Shown here in pieces: positions 22,166-31,971 of a DNA stretch of 64,000 nucleotides; the stretch's first letter is position 1, and every line of letters starts with the position of its first letter. The stretch comes from Gliomastix tumulicola. Lineage: Eukaryota > Ascomycota > Sordariomycetes > Hypocreales > Bionectriaceae. The translations under genes and the position numbers were made by a program. The notes under the pieces were generated by a model that did no database searches, was not told the DNA's origin, and saw only the letters and a program-made list of their open reading frames with translations. Location of the stretch: assembly GCA_001599755.1 (NCBI GenBank), contig BCHX01000006.1, forward strand, positions 3,521,336 to 3,585,335. The letters run 5' to 3'.

Positions 22166-24221
22166 ATGTGTCTCTACGACGATCTCAAGATCTCCTGTGG
22201 ATGCAAAGCAAGGAGATTGTTCCGAGCTTGTCGCTACGGGCGAATTCAGGAGCCTTGCGACAGTTGGCGCCTCCGGAAACACATCTACCGAAATGCGTCT
22301 GACTGCCCATTCAAGTGTAAAGCTGGACATCATTCCTGGCAGAGTAAAACCTCTCAAGACTGCAAAACGTGGACGGATCCCAAAAGGCATAGAGTGTGGT
22401 TCAATTTCAAGATCATATACTGGGTTGATTCCAACCCAAGAGAAAGCGAGGCATCGGACTGGTTCTCTGGGATGCAAGAGAGGCTCGAAGCGTCGTTTCG
22501 CCATTCACACGACATTGACAGCTCTGCAACGCGCAAGTCGGATCTCCAAGTTCTCGAGTCGGCAGGCGCTGGTCCGTTCGATGCGCTTCGCTACCGAATT
22601 GTGAGAGATCCCTATCCGCGGACGGAGTGCATCAGCCAACAATCGTCGTCAGTGGTCCTCACGCCTATCAAGAGTTTCGAACTCCGCGGTAGGCAAAGGA
22701 CGACCTGGAGACACTTCTGGGAGGAGAACAAGGAAGAGTCGCGCTTTCATTTCGACTCGCCAAATGTATTCGACTGCACCTCCTTTTGGCCCAGCGCCTC
22801 GTCGAGAAATCTGGTGTTTCCTGCCATGTCTGTCGAAATGGCACAGAGAATGGAGAACATTATCAGGATGCGAAAAGAGCGGGTGCGGTATCTTGATGCC
22901 ATGGTCTTAGACGGGTTGGGGTCGACGGAGAGGCCTGTGACGAGCGTGCAGCTACCAGCCGGAGCTCAACCTTTACACCGGCTTTCAAGACGGCCAGTCG
23001 AGCGAGTCTCGCCCGCCGGGGATGTTGCCAGCTCGCCATATGAGATGCTGGACCTGACAAGTCATCAGATTCGCTTGCTCGAGGTGCACCCGCGGCTAGC
23101 TGGGGATGACCTTGTTTGCTCCTTTCAGCACGCCCAGCTTGAGTATTGCCCTCCCTACACTGCCCTTTCTTACATGTGGGGTGAAGAGGACCTTTACACG
23201 CTGCACATCACTGGCTCTGGCGATATCGAGATTCGTCAGAACCTCTTCGAGTATCTCCGGGTGAGGAGCTTGACTCTGACCACGCCTACACTGTTCTGGA
23301 TCGACGCCATCTGCATCAACCAGGGAAACATCCACGAGCGCAGCCACCAGGTCAACATGATGAAACAGATATACTCTAATGCCACCACTGTTGACATCTG
23401 GCTCGGCATAGAAAGCAGCGATAGTGACTTGGCCATCCGTCACATCAGCAAGGCCAGTGCAGTCCTCACCAAGGCAGGACTCGGATACAAGAAGATGTGG
23501 TCTGGCCGTGTTGGAAGATCTCTATGCGAGCTGTGCGAGAGGCCTTACTGGCGGAGAATGTGGATTATCCAGGAAGTCTGTCATTCCAACGACATTACCG
23601 TCTGGTGCGGACGCGTGAGTTTTCACTGGTCTAAACTCGAGGCTCTATACCTGAGGCTCAAAGAAATTGAAGACGAGTCCTGGTTTGCACATCACAGGCA
23701 TGTCATGAGGGTGCTGCAGAGCTCGGCTGCTGTCATGGTCTGGCAGAGGGCACATTGGCGGCACCCAGAGACGAATAGACCCAGCCTGCTGACTTTGGTC
23801 GAGGTGTTCCATACGTGGCAGTGTGAAGATATACGGGACAAGGTCTATGCCCTTCTCAGCATGGCAGATCCAAACACGACAGTGCCACCAGACTATTCCA
23901 AGACAGCTCTCCAAGTGTATCATGATGTCGTGGGAAGAAATGGCGAGTATGGGACGCCATGGTGCAGTCTGCTGTCACAGGTCCTTGCTATACCAGCACA
24001 AAGTGCTAATCTCCCAGGTCGGCAACTGTAGACCCTCTATCCATTTGCCGTCTCTCTCGAGGTCCCTACATTTCGCGTGCGGGCAAAACTAACGCATCGC
24101 AGGATTGACTATACACAACATCCTCCGCAGCAGCTCGTTCTTCAAAAACGAGTCCGAGGTCACTGGCAGAGTAATGATTTTATCACTCCTTGAGAAAACA
24201 TGTGAACTGGAAAGCAAATGA
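22166..24221 (+). CDS. HET-domain protein (heterokaryon incompatibility family)
   Basis: Exons 22166-24017 and 24103-24221 give 656 residues. The N terminus MCLYDDLKISCGCKARR is a Cys-rich, possibly metal-binding module (further CRYGRIQEPC and CPFKC). The HET domain (PF06985) begins near residue 330 with YTALSYMWGEE, then LFWIDAICINQ, an ERSHQVNMMKQIYSNA helix, RPYWRRMWIIQEV and later RDKVYALLSMA. HET domains act as effectors of regulated cell death after non-self recognition between fungal strands. Read straight through, the frame ends at 24031; a GT at 24018 and a CTAAC-containing acceptor ending at 24102 allow an in-phase exon that adds a plausible 39-residue tail. That donor is weak, so the C terminus is tentative. 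It follows the ART-like gene directly. Confidence 0.88.
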
Positions 24222-24469
24222 AGGCTTTGCATCATGGTGATTTCATGGATAAGGAGCATGACAGTCAGGCCTCAGCACAAGTAAACGAGTTCATGAAGAT
24301 GCGACGCGGTTCGCAAGCAAGACATGGTAATGGGGTATTCAAGAATCCGTTGTGTGTATTACTTGTCCTTTTCACGGCTAGCTGCGTCTAATGATACAGC
24401 AAAGCTTCCCAGCATTGTTGGTCCAACACCACGTCCTCCCCCCAATCCCTTCCTCCAGGCCATTGCCGC

Positions 24470-24925
24470 TTAACCGCGGGTGACAGGGAAAGACTCGCCG
24501 GGGAACTCGGTGTCGTCAAGGAAGACGTACTTGTAGTGCCTCTCGGCAAAGTACCACTTCCCGTCGATGCGCTCGTACACGTCCTCGTACAGCGCGTAGT
24601 TGTTGTAGTAGGTCTCGCCGGGCCCGCGGGCGACCTCCTGCAGGATCCAGCTGCCGGTGCCCGAGTCGCCGTCGACCTCGACCTCGCCCGAGTGGACGAA
24701 CTGGACGAAGAACTCGCGGGGCTCGAGGAGCTCGCGGGCCATGGCGCTGATCTTGTCGACGCCGTGGGCCTCGAGCTGGAAGGGGGCGCTCAGCGACCAG
24801 ACGGCGTCCGGGGTCCAGACACTGGCGATGCCATCGTAGTTGGGCGGCGTGGCGCTGTTGGCGAACTTGGCGACCAGGTTGCGGATGGCCAGCTCGGAGG
24901 CGATCTTCTCGACGTCGATAGTCAT
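24470..24925 (-). CDS. SnoaL-like / NTF2-fold protein
   Basis: A single exon of 151 residues. It begins with a helix (EKIASELAIRNLVAKFA), has a YDGIASVWTPDAVWSL stretch and a C-terminal YERIDGKWYFAERHYKYVF strand pair, the usual arrangement of SnoaL_4 polyketide-cyclase/dehydratase-like proteins of the NTF2 superfamily. Such proteins include dehydratases and isomerases of small-molecule metabolism, but most fungal members have no known substrate. No biosynthetic partner lies close by. Cytosolic, no signal peptide. Confidence 0.82.
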   Translation of the reverse strand: MTIDVEKIASELAIRNLVAKFANSATPPNYDGIASVWTPDAVWSLSAPFQLEAHGVDKISAMARELLEPREFFVQFVHSGEVEVDGDSGTGSWILQEVARGPGETYYNNYALYEDVYERIDGKWYFAERHYKYVFLDDTEFPGESFPVTRG

Positions 24926-25087
24926 GGTGGGCGGTGGGGAAGAGGTTGTACAGGAGGGAAGAGTGTGACGGTGTCGAGGTGACGTGTGGCCTGTGGTTTC
25001 TGAGGCGAGGGACTGGGATTGCCGGCTTGGAGTCTGCTGGTGGTAGACTTGGAGGAAATCTCAGCTGATGCGAGGCAGGGCCGCCGC

Positions 25088-25095
25088 TTTATATC
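25088..25095 (-). promoter_or_regulatory. TATA box candidate of the SnoaL-like gene
   Basis: GATATAAA on the minus strand about 165 bp before the ATG; a plausible core promoter with a long leader. Confidence 0.4.
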
Positions 25096-26835
25096 CTCCT
25101 CCCAGAGCCATCGATGACTCCATGCGCTGCCTCATCACCAGCTGACCACAAGAAAGACGGAAGCCCGGAGGTGTACAATCTCCCCGGCTTCAGCTCCAGC
25201 CCTGGGCGCATGAAGTATAGCCTCGTCTTACCAATCAAGCAATTCCGCCAGGGGGTGAAAGGACTTCGGGCGTTGCCTGAATAGCGACGAAACGAAACAT
25301 TCGAGAGGGATGGCTGAGTCAGAAGGGATCTCGGGCCCTGGAAAATGAATCCCGTGGACAGAACGGTGCGCCATTGACCTCGTTTCGTCCGTTGTCAGCA
25401 TATGACAAGTCAGATGTTGTCAACATGTGCCTGCGGTCTAATGGCACCGCGTCTTGGCCATTCTTGACACCTGCAAGGCTGTCGCTAGCACAGGGCCAAG
25501 AAGCATGCTATAATGTGGCGGATCGGGCCCCGATGCCTGCTCTCGGGTGAGAAGCACGCCAGAGGACCCGAGAAGGAATGCTGTGAGGAGGATCCAAGCC
25601 TGCCGGGATCTTTCCTGTTCTGGCGTCCAGATGTCAAGCTTATCCAGGACTCATTCACTGACACACCGGTGTCACTTGGATCCCTCGGACATGCTCCCAA
25701 TTAGGGAACAGAGACTAGTAACCACTGAACCAGAATCACTTGCATCCAAGCCACGCTCGTTTCGTTTCTCGCTGCATCCAAGACAGCGGGAGCTAAAGCT
25801 GTGCCCGGGTGTAGCGTCCGGAGCAAGCAAATGCCGCGACTATGCCCGATCTAACCTACGCGGATCAGCTTCCTTGCAGCAGGAACACATCAGGCAGCTC
25901 GGGTGCTTATTGGGCTGCTCGTGATGCATCTAGAATTACCACCTGGATAGCGTTCCCGGTCGCATGATACAACTGGTGTTAGTGCTTATTTATTTCGATT
26001 TATTCCAGGTGAGTGAGTGAGAGGCTCGCTCGCCCTGAGACAGTGACATGCTCTTCTTCTTCAGCACCGCCCATCCGCTGTATTCTCCGTCGCTCAGGCC
26101 CTCCCCGCCGCTCCGCGACCCCATGTCCAAGGATTCCCAGCGGACTCTGGAAGGACCAGGGTCTCGGATTGTACGCGATCAGGTAAGCCGCTGACACCGA
26201 TCACAAGACAGACACAGCCCTGACCGTGCGTCGTCCACACGACTCCCAAGACCTGTGTAAAGGGAGGATTTGCTCATGAACAAGGAAAAAACGAGGGTTG
26301 CTGCCTCACCCTGGAAGCCAATGGACGACAGCCGGGTGCATAACGTTGACGCTGCAGAGAGGCCCTTTTGTGCCTTGCATCAATATTGCGCATTTACATT
26401 CATACCTGACAGGTCGCCCACGTGCAGGGTGGGAAAGCCAGGGGGCAGGGTCTACGTCACATTGCAAGCGACAAGTCGCCCAGAGCTGTGAATTTCTGTC
26501 CCTGTTACTCAATGAAATGCATCCCCAGACCGTACCCGAGCAGAAAAAAACCTGTTTGAGGGAGCTGTGGGAGCAGCTGACCTGCAAGACGCGTGTCCAG
26601 TGCAGGCCTTGGATCATTCGCGGCCGTCTTCCACTTGGGGAGTGAAGAGATTTGGGCCGGGAAGCGCGGGGGTTTCCATCTAGGGAAAAAAGGTGCAGGC
26701 GAGGTCCGGAGGGGAATGAGCTTTGCCTTGGAGAAGGGAGCTTCGATACCACATCCCGTCCAGTTCCCTTTCCCCATTCTCCTCCAAACCAGACATCACC
26801 CCGACCAACACGGCAGACGCATCCGCGCCACCAAG
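25096..26835. other. Intergenic, no supported gene
   Basis: Open frames such as 26306-26935 (-) are rich in Gly, Arg and Trp in chance-like patterns and have no splice support. Short T/A-rich runs occur near 25986-26006. Confidence 0.45.
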
Positions 26836-27044
26836 ATGCAATGGTACTCTGGAAAGATATTCCATGGACCTGGAAACGCATCTGTACATCAACCAGATCC
26901 AGGTGATCGAGGGCGTTACGGATCACGTCGGCCATATCCTAATTCAGTAAGTCGTTATCTGAGTGGCACTCACCACGGAAAATAGGCCCTTTCTTCATCT
27001 TGCAGAATGAGATTGCCGACATCTTGAAGCATTTCTTCAAATAG
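26836..27044 (+). CDS. Candidate 49-residue protein, two exons
   Basis: ATG 26836 has a good context (GCCACCAAG before it). The frame runs 37 codons to a GTAAGT donor at 26947; an acceptor TTGCAG ending at 27005 joins in phase to a 13-codon exon reading NEIADILKHFFK and a stop. The 59-nt intron size and sites fit the rest of the window. The product starts MQWYSGKIFHGPGNASV, has a Gly/Arg/Pro-rich middle and a short helix. I do not recognise it; both other frames and the opposite strand also look open here, so it may be chance. Confidence 0.22.
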
Positions 27045-27352
27045 AAAGAAGAAAAGGTCGGCTCAGGTGTATAAGGAGCCGACGGACGAGACAGAGGTTG
27101 CTTTGGTGACGTTTTGCCGCAGCCCCCGGCCAGGCCTGAGGATACTCTCTACTTTTTTGCCTTTCATTTTCCTCGCGCTTCCTCCATTCCTTTCCGGCAA
27201 AGGTCTGTGAAGGATCCGCGGAGATGATATTGACAGGATACCAGCTCACCCCAAAAGCCAGCTCCCGAACAAGATCAGGCAACGGACCACATCAACCATT
27301 TTTTTTCAGCAAGTTCACCATGAATATCGACTCAAACTTCAACACCCAACAA

Positions 27353-28703
27353 TCACAATAGCTCCCCCTCATCCGGATACTGGTCAACAAAATCATCCTC
27401 CCCCTCCATCAACTTATCCACGTTCAGTCGCACACTCCACCGAATCATGTCGCTCGAGCTCTCGTCCCTATACCCCTCGTGACTCCCGATATCACTCGCC
27501 GAGCTCAGCGGCCCGGCAAACTTGAAGTGGTGGAACAGCGCAGGCTGCAGGCCCAGACAGTTGTGGTAGTTGCGGCCGTGCGTACCCTCGCAGTAGAAGC
27601 GCAGCAGGAAGTCGAAGGCGTCCTTGGGCGGCTTGAGGGCGACGTCGGCGAGGAGCTTGCGCGCGCCGGCCTGGCTGATGGCGTAGGCGAGGGTGCAGAG
27701 CCCCTCCTGGGCGTGGCTGACGGCCCGGGTGTGCTCGGGGTAGTCGTCTACGAGGACAAAGGGCGAGTTCCACGACCAGAGGTCCTTCTTGGGAGGGACC
27801 GTCACGTCGTCCTCGTGAATGACGCGGCCTTTGGGCATGCGCTCGCTCGTGTTGAAGGGGAAGGAGAGGCCGCAGTGTCCGATCCAGAGCAGGTCCCATC
27901 CGTCGCCGTAGGGAGAGGTGCGCGGTTCGACGGTGTCGGGGAGGCTGTTGAAGTCGATGTCAGGCACCTCAACAGGAGCGTCTGGTGACGGGCTCGGGTA
28001 GGTCGGGTCGGCGTATGAGCCCGGTGAGCCACGCAATGGCTGGATGAGCGCACGCGTGGACAGGGCGAAGTCTCGCAGCTGCTCTTTGAGTCTGAGGTCC
28101 CAGTCGATGTCGTCCTCCATGATCAGCGCCGATGTTAAATTGCGACGGATGACTCTATGTGTTTGTCAGACACAACGGTGTTTTGTGAGAGGGAATCACG
28201 AGACCAGCAGAATGCTCGCTCTCGCAGGCCAGTCCGGAAACACTCACTCATGGACAGCATTCATATGTGCGCGCCAGCTGCCGAGATTGGCCGCTCCAAG
28301 ATATTCCTCCGTGTCATCCATAGGAACCGCCTTCTTGGGCATCTGCTCGCCGTCCACGCCGTCGATGAATTCGATCGCCATATTCGACACGGAGGCCTGC
28401 AGCATCATGTTGTCCCGACGATCGGTGCGGGATGGCAGGCTGACGACGAAGATCTTCTCAAACTGCATTGAACACTCATCAGTGACCACCCCATCATGTC
28501 CAGGATGCCAGATCATCACTTACGCCCAGCGTCGCGTTGAAAACATCGTCCAGCAGAGGCTTGCGCCACGGATTTTCCTTGACGATGACGGCTGGAATCC
28601 TGTAGGAGAAGCGAGGTCGCTGGAAGCCGTGGTGGAGGAGGAAGAGCGTCGCGAGCATGACGGCCGCGCCCAGCACCCATTGCAACGGATTTCGTCGTAT
28701 CAT
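27353..28703 (-). CDS. Glycosyltransferase family 25-type membrane protein
   Basis: Three exons (28703-28524, 28462-28248, 28154-27353) join in phase to 398 residues. A basic N terminus and one transmembrane helix (WVLGAAVMLATLFLLHHG) indicate a type II Golgi-like membrane protein. The catalytic domain begins with FEKIFVVSLPSRTDRR, the standard GT25 opening, followed by GSWRAHMNAVHE and the acidic metal-binding motif MEDDIDWD after the second intron. GT25 includes LPS galactosyltransferases and collagen galactosyltransferases; fungal members have undetermined acceptors. The long insert before GDGWDLLWIGHC is typical of fungal versions. No associated pathway genes lie next to it. Confidence 0.88.
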
Positions 28704-31700
28704 CTTGTATCAGTATCTCCTACCGATATCTGACAAGGAAACAGAAGATATAGCATGTTGTTTACTCTTGGGGCAGCATAGATGGCTTGAACTTTAAGTG
28801 TCGCGCGTGTCGAACTCCCTCGACTTCCTTGGTGAGACATTGTTACGAGTTAATGGGAGGGAGGGGAAGAGGGTAGCCCCCTACAGGCTCTGCACACTAG
28901 GAAACTGTTCAAGACCGGAATTCAACGCTGATAGAGAGGGCGAACGTCATGTCTTGCACATGCTCTCTGGAATGTTTGTCGCGTGACCACCTCCAGACGC
29001 GTCTTCGCGATTCGCTTAAGCTACCCTATACACGAATGCCTCTTTGAGACGGGCTGGTCAGAAACCTTCGCCAGCACTCATAAAATAGTATGAGAGATGT
29101 ATGAGCGCGTTTTATTTTGGGGTATCGAAGGGGCAGTGATGTAATCATGCATGATTTGAAAAGATATGTGTTCAAGCTTCCTTGCATGATCACCATCCAA
29201 GAGACTCTTTTTGAGGAGGAGTTAGCCAACCTACGACAGGATGAGGCTTCCAAGGGTCAGGTAGCATTGTTTTTAAGGTGTAATTACCAAGCATGTGAGG
29301 TAAAGAATGGACCTAAACAAACCCCCAACCTGCTAGGATGAAGAAAAGCTTCGGCTAAGACGTACTCAAAGTGGTAGTTAAATGTGACAGCTCCTTATGA
29401 TCGGTCGGCAAATGGGTGGCGTGTGTGGGGGAAGCTGTTGCAGAGCCTCCACCACGTTACTTTGAATGGGCAGTCTACATCCGATGTCGCATGTCTACGA
29501 GGGCACACTGTCTAGTACTTAATGTGTCTGTCTGTTTGGGAGCTATGTTTTCAATGGGTCTCCTGCTCGCAAGCCTCAAGCATCGCAAATATCTCAAGAC
29601 GTCCGACCTTACCTGTTCAGTGATGCTCCATTGATGTCAAAGCGAGGTCAGCGACGATATTGGGTAGTGTTACGGCGCCAACTCCTTCCCTGCCTCGGTG
29701 ATCGACAGCATGACTATTTTGCATAACAGCAGAGAACACGGAGAACACGGAGCCCTTGGTCAACATCAGTGGGAGCCCGTCGAATATGTATCACCACGTC
29801 TGATCCTTCGGCACAGGACGCATCCCATCAAACGGGCGCCCCACAGCCAGAGCGGCCGGTAGACTGCTCGGTAGATTCACGGCGGATGCCCGGTTCCTCG
29901 GATGAGAGACCTGGGCACGGTTTACGGGATCCTGGGACGACGCCAGACCAGCTAGCCAGAGTGCGGAATGGCCAGCGGCGGGTAGATCCGGCGTAGCGAG
30001 TGATGTGTGTGTGTGTGTGTGCGCGAACCGAGACTTCCAGGAGGTGCGTGAGCGAATTACGGATCAAATCAGGGCACGGGGGTGAGCGCTATCATGCAAG
30101 GGTGTGGGCTGTGGTTGGCAGGGCTGACGTCTCTATGCACTGTGTGTGGTGCTGGCGTTGGAGGGCGGGTGCTCGCTGGTGTGTCGAAGAAACTGACAAG
30201 TCAAGTCAACTGCATCCCGGGTACCTGGGATAGCGAGTCTGCTCACTGGCTGTGGATGATGGGAAATGACGATGGTGTGGCTGGCTCTTCCACATGCCGG
30301 CCAGGATTTTCGGAGGCGACGGACCTTTGGCAGTGCTAAGATCACTGTCGAGAATTTCGGCGAGCGGCAGACACGAATCTTGATATATAGTGTGGACGCT
30401 GTGGCATCCCCGGAGTTGCACAGTCTGTCGGCCTCGCTTATCTGGACAAGATGCTCCCTAGCCATCAAATGGCGCACGTCCAATGGATGGGCGACGACGA
30501 GCAGAAGCGAAAGAGGGGGGAAGGATGTGCGGTTGGATCTTTTGACGGGATGTGCGAGCCATAAATAATCCCGTGCGTCCCGTGGATGACAGGTTAGCGG
30601 TTAGAGACAACATGAGAGGGAGGAGTGACAACTCACCAGCAATTGCAGATGGAGCCAAAATGCCACTAATATTTCGGGGGGGCACCACCAACCAGGTTCC
30701 GCGTCCAGAACCCCCACCACTGGATCTCACCAGCCACGGCTCTCTCCAGCTCCAGCCCCAGCCACAGCCCGGCAGCCACAATCAGGCCACGCGATGTCAT
30801 GGTCCGGGTGTCTTGTCTTGCCCCCCGGCGCTATGACACCATCGAATGGGCACTGTCCCCTATTCACGGCGATCAATATTTCTGGTTCTTCGCCGTGGGA
30901 AAATGGAGCACGTCACCAAGATGTCCATCATGGCTCGCACAATGCCACGGCGTGCAGCGTCCGGGTCCAATATGCGCCGTACGCGAGACGCACCAAAGTC
31001 CCATGGCTGGAGTGAGCTATCGCCTCAGTAACGGAGACAGAAACGGGCTGCTGGACCCTGCTTGTCTGGGACCTCGATTCCCTCCAGCCCAGCGAGAGGT
31101 AGCCCCTGTTAGGGCTGCCCACCCACTGTAAAACGCCCGGGCTGGGGCGCTGTGATTGGCTGGGGGCCAGGGACTTTCAGCGCCGTTAGTACCCTGGCTG
31201 GTGGCTTTTTGGTGCGCTCTGGGGGCCTTATCGCGGTGATTACACTGGCAGAATTTTTTTTTATCTTCACCGCCCAGCCCAGAGGAGAAGTGGGCCCGTG
31301 AGGCTTCAGTCTTCCCACGCCGGCTCCTACGGGAATTTGATGCACGAAGAACCCTTGGATATGAACCATTCCGCCTGCCCCCCTCGCTGTGCCTCCGTCG
31401 CTCTCTCGAGTCACACGATCCGTCTGCTCTTCACTGCTGGGTTTGGGCGACTGATTGTCCCGTGACGGCCCTCGTTCTCTGCTGCCGACTCCCTTGCATC
31501 CGTGTGCGAGCCTAGCTGACCCCCCCCGGACCGGCTCTGATTGTTCTCCTTCATTCTGCGCCCCGAAGCCGCGTGGTGGCTGCTTGTCGAACCGCCCCCC
31601 TCTTAATATTGTTCCTCCAGCACTGGCCCTTTCCCTCTGCCAGCCTCGACGGAAACCGACCTCGTGCTCGTCTCGACCCGACCTCTAGAACAGTCGAGAC

Positions 31701-31753
31701 ACCGTCAGTTCGATCTGCCATTGTGAGTGTTGCGCTATCCCCTATCCCACGCT
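28704..31753. other. 3 kb intergenic region upstream of HMG-CoA reductase
   Basis: No convincing gene. Small frames are scattered on both strands; a (TG)n tract lies at 30001-30021, and the part from 30.5 to 31.7 kb is C/T-rich as in promoters of strongly expressed fungal genes. It likely carries the regulatory region of the reductase gene. Confidence 0.45.
30001..30021. repeat. (TG)n microsatellite
   Basis: An alternating TG tract of about eight to nine units in non-coding sequence. Confidence 0.7.
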
Positions 31754-31939
31754 ATGTCTTGCTCCATTCTGCGTGCCGAGAAGGACGACGGGCGATCTCG
31801 CTCGCGATCCCAATCCGCCATGCGTCATCCGTCCTCGGCCGCAAACTGCTTGCTTTGGGCAGAGAGCGCGCAGGCAAGACCTGTTTCCAGAAAGTGCTGG
31901 GAATTCTGCGTCTACGGGCATTTCCAGCTTGATTTCTGA
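31754..31939 (+). promoter_or_regulatory. Possible upstream ORF in the HMG-CoA reductase leader
   Basis: ATG 31754 opens a 61-codon frame (MSCSILRAEKDDGRSRSRS...) that ends with TGA 32 nt before the reductase ATG. If the transcript starts upstream of 31754, ribosomes would meet this ATG first, so it could damp reductase translation. The reductase ATG itself has a strong context (CACCATGGCG). Presence in the mRNA is not shown. Confidence 0.35.
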
Positions 31940-31971
31940 TTCCCACGGCCAATGACACCACCGCCACCACC

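Noticed and set aside
21695..22504. 269-codon minus-strand frame between the ART-like and HET genes
   Set aside because: It overlaps the 3' end of the ART-like gene and the 5' end of the HET gene antisense; no family features or splice signals.
26306..26935. 209-codon minus-strand frame
   Set aside because: Three frames are open at once here, the sequence is unlike known proteins, and no exon continues it; the short spliced plus-strand model is only marginally better.
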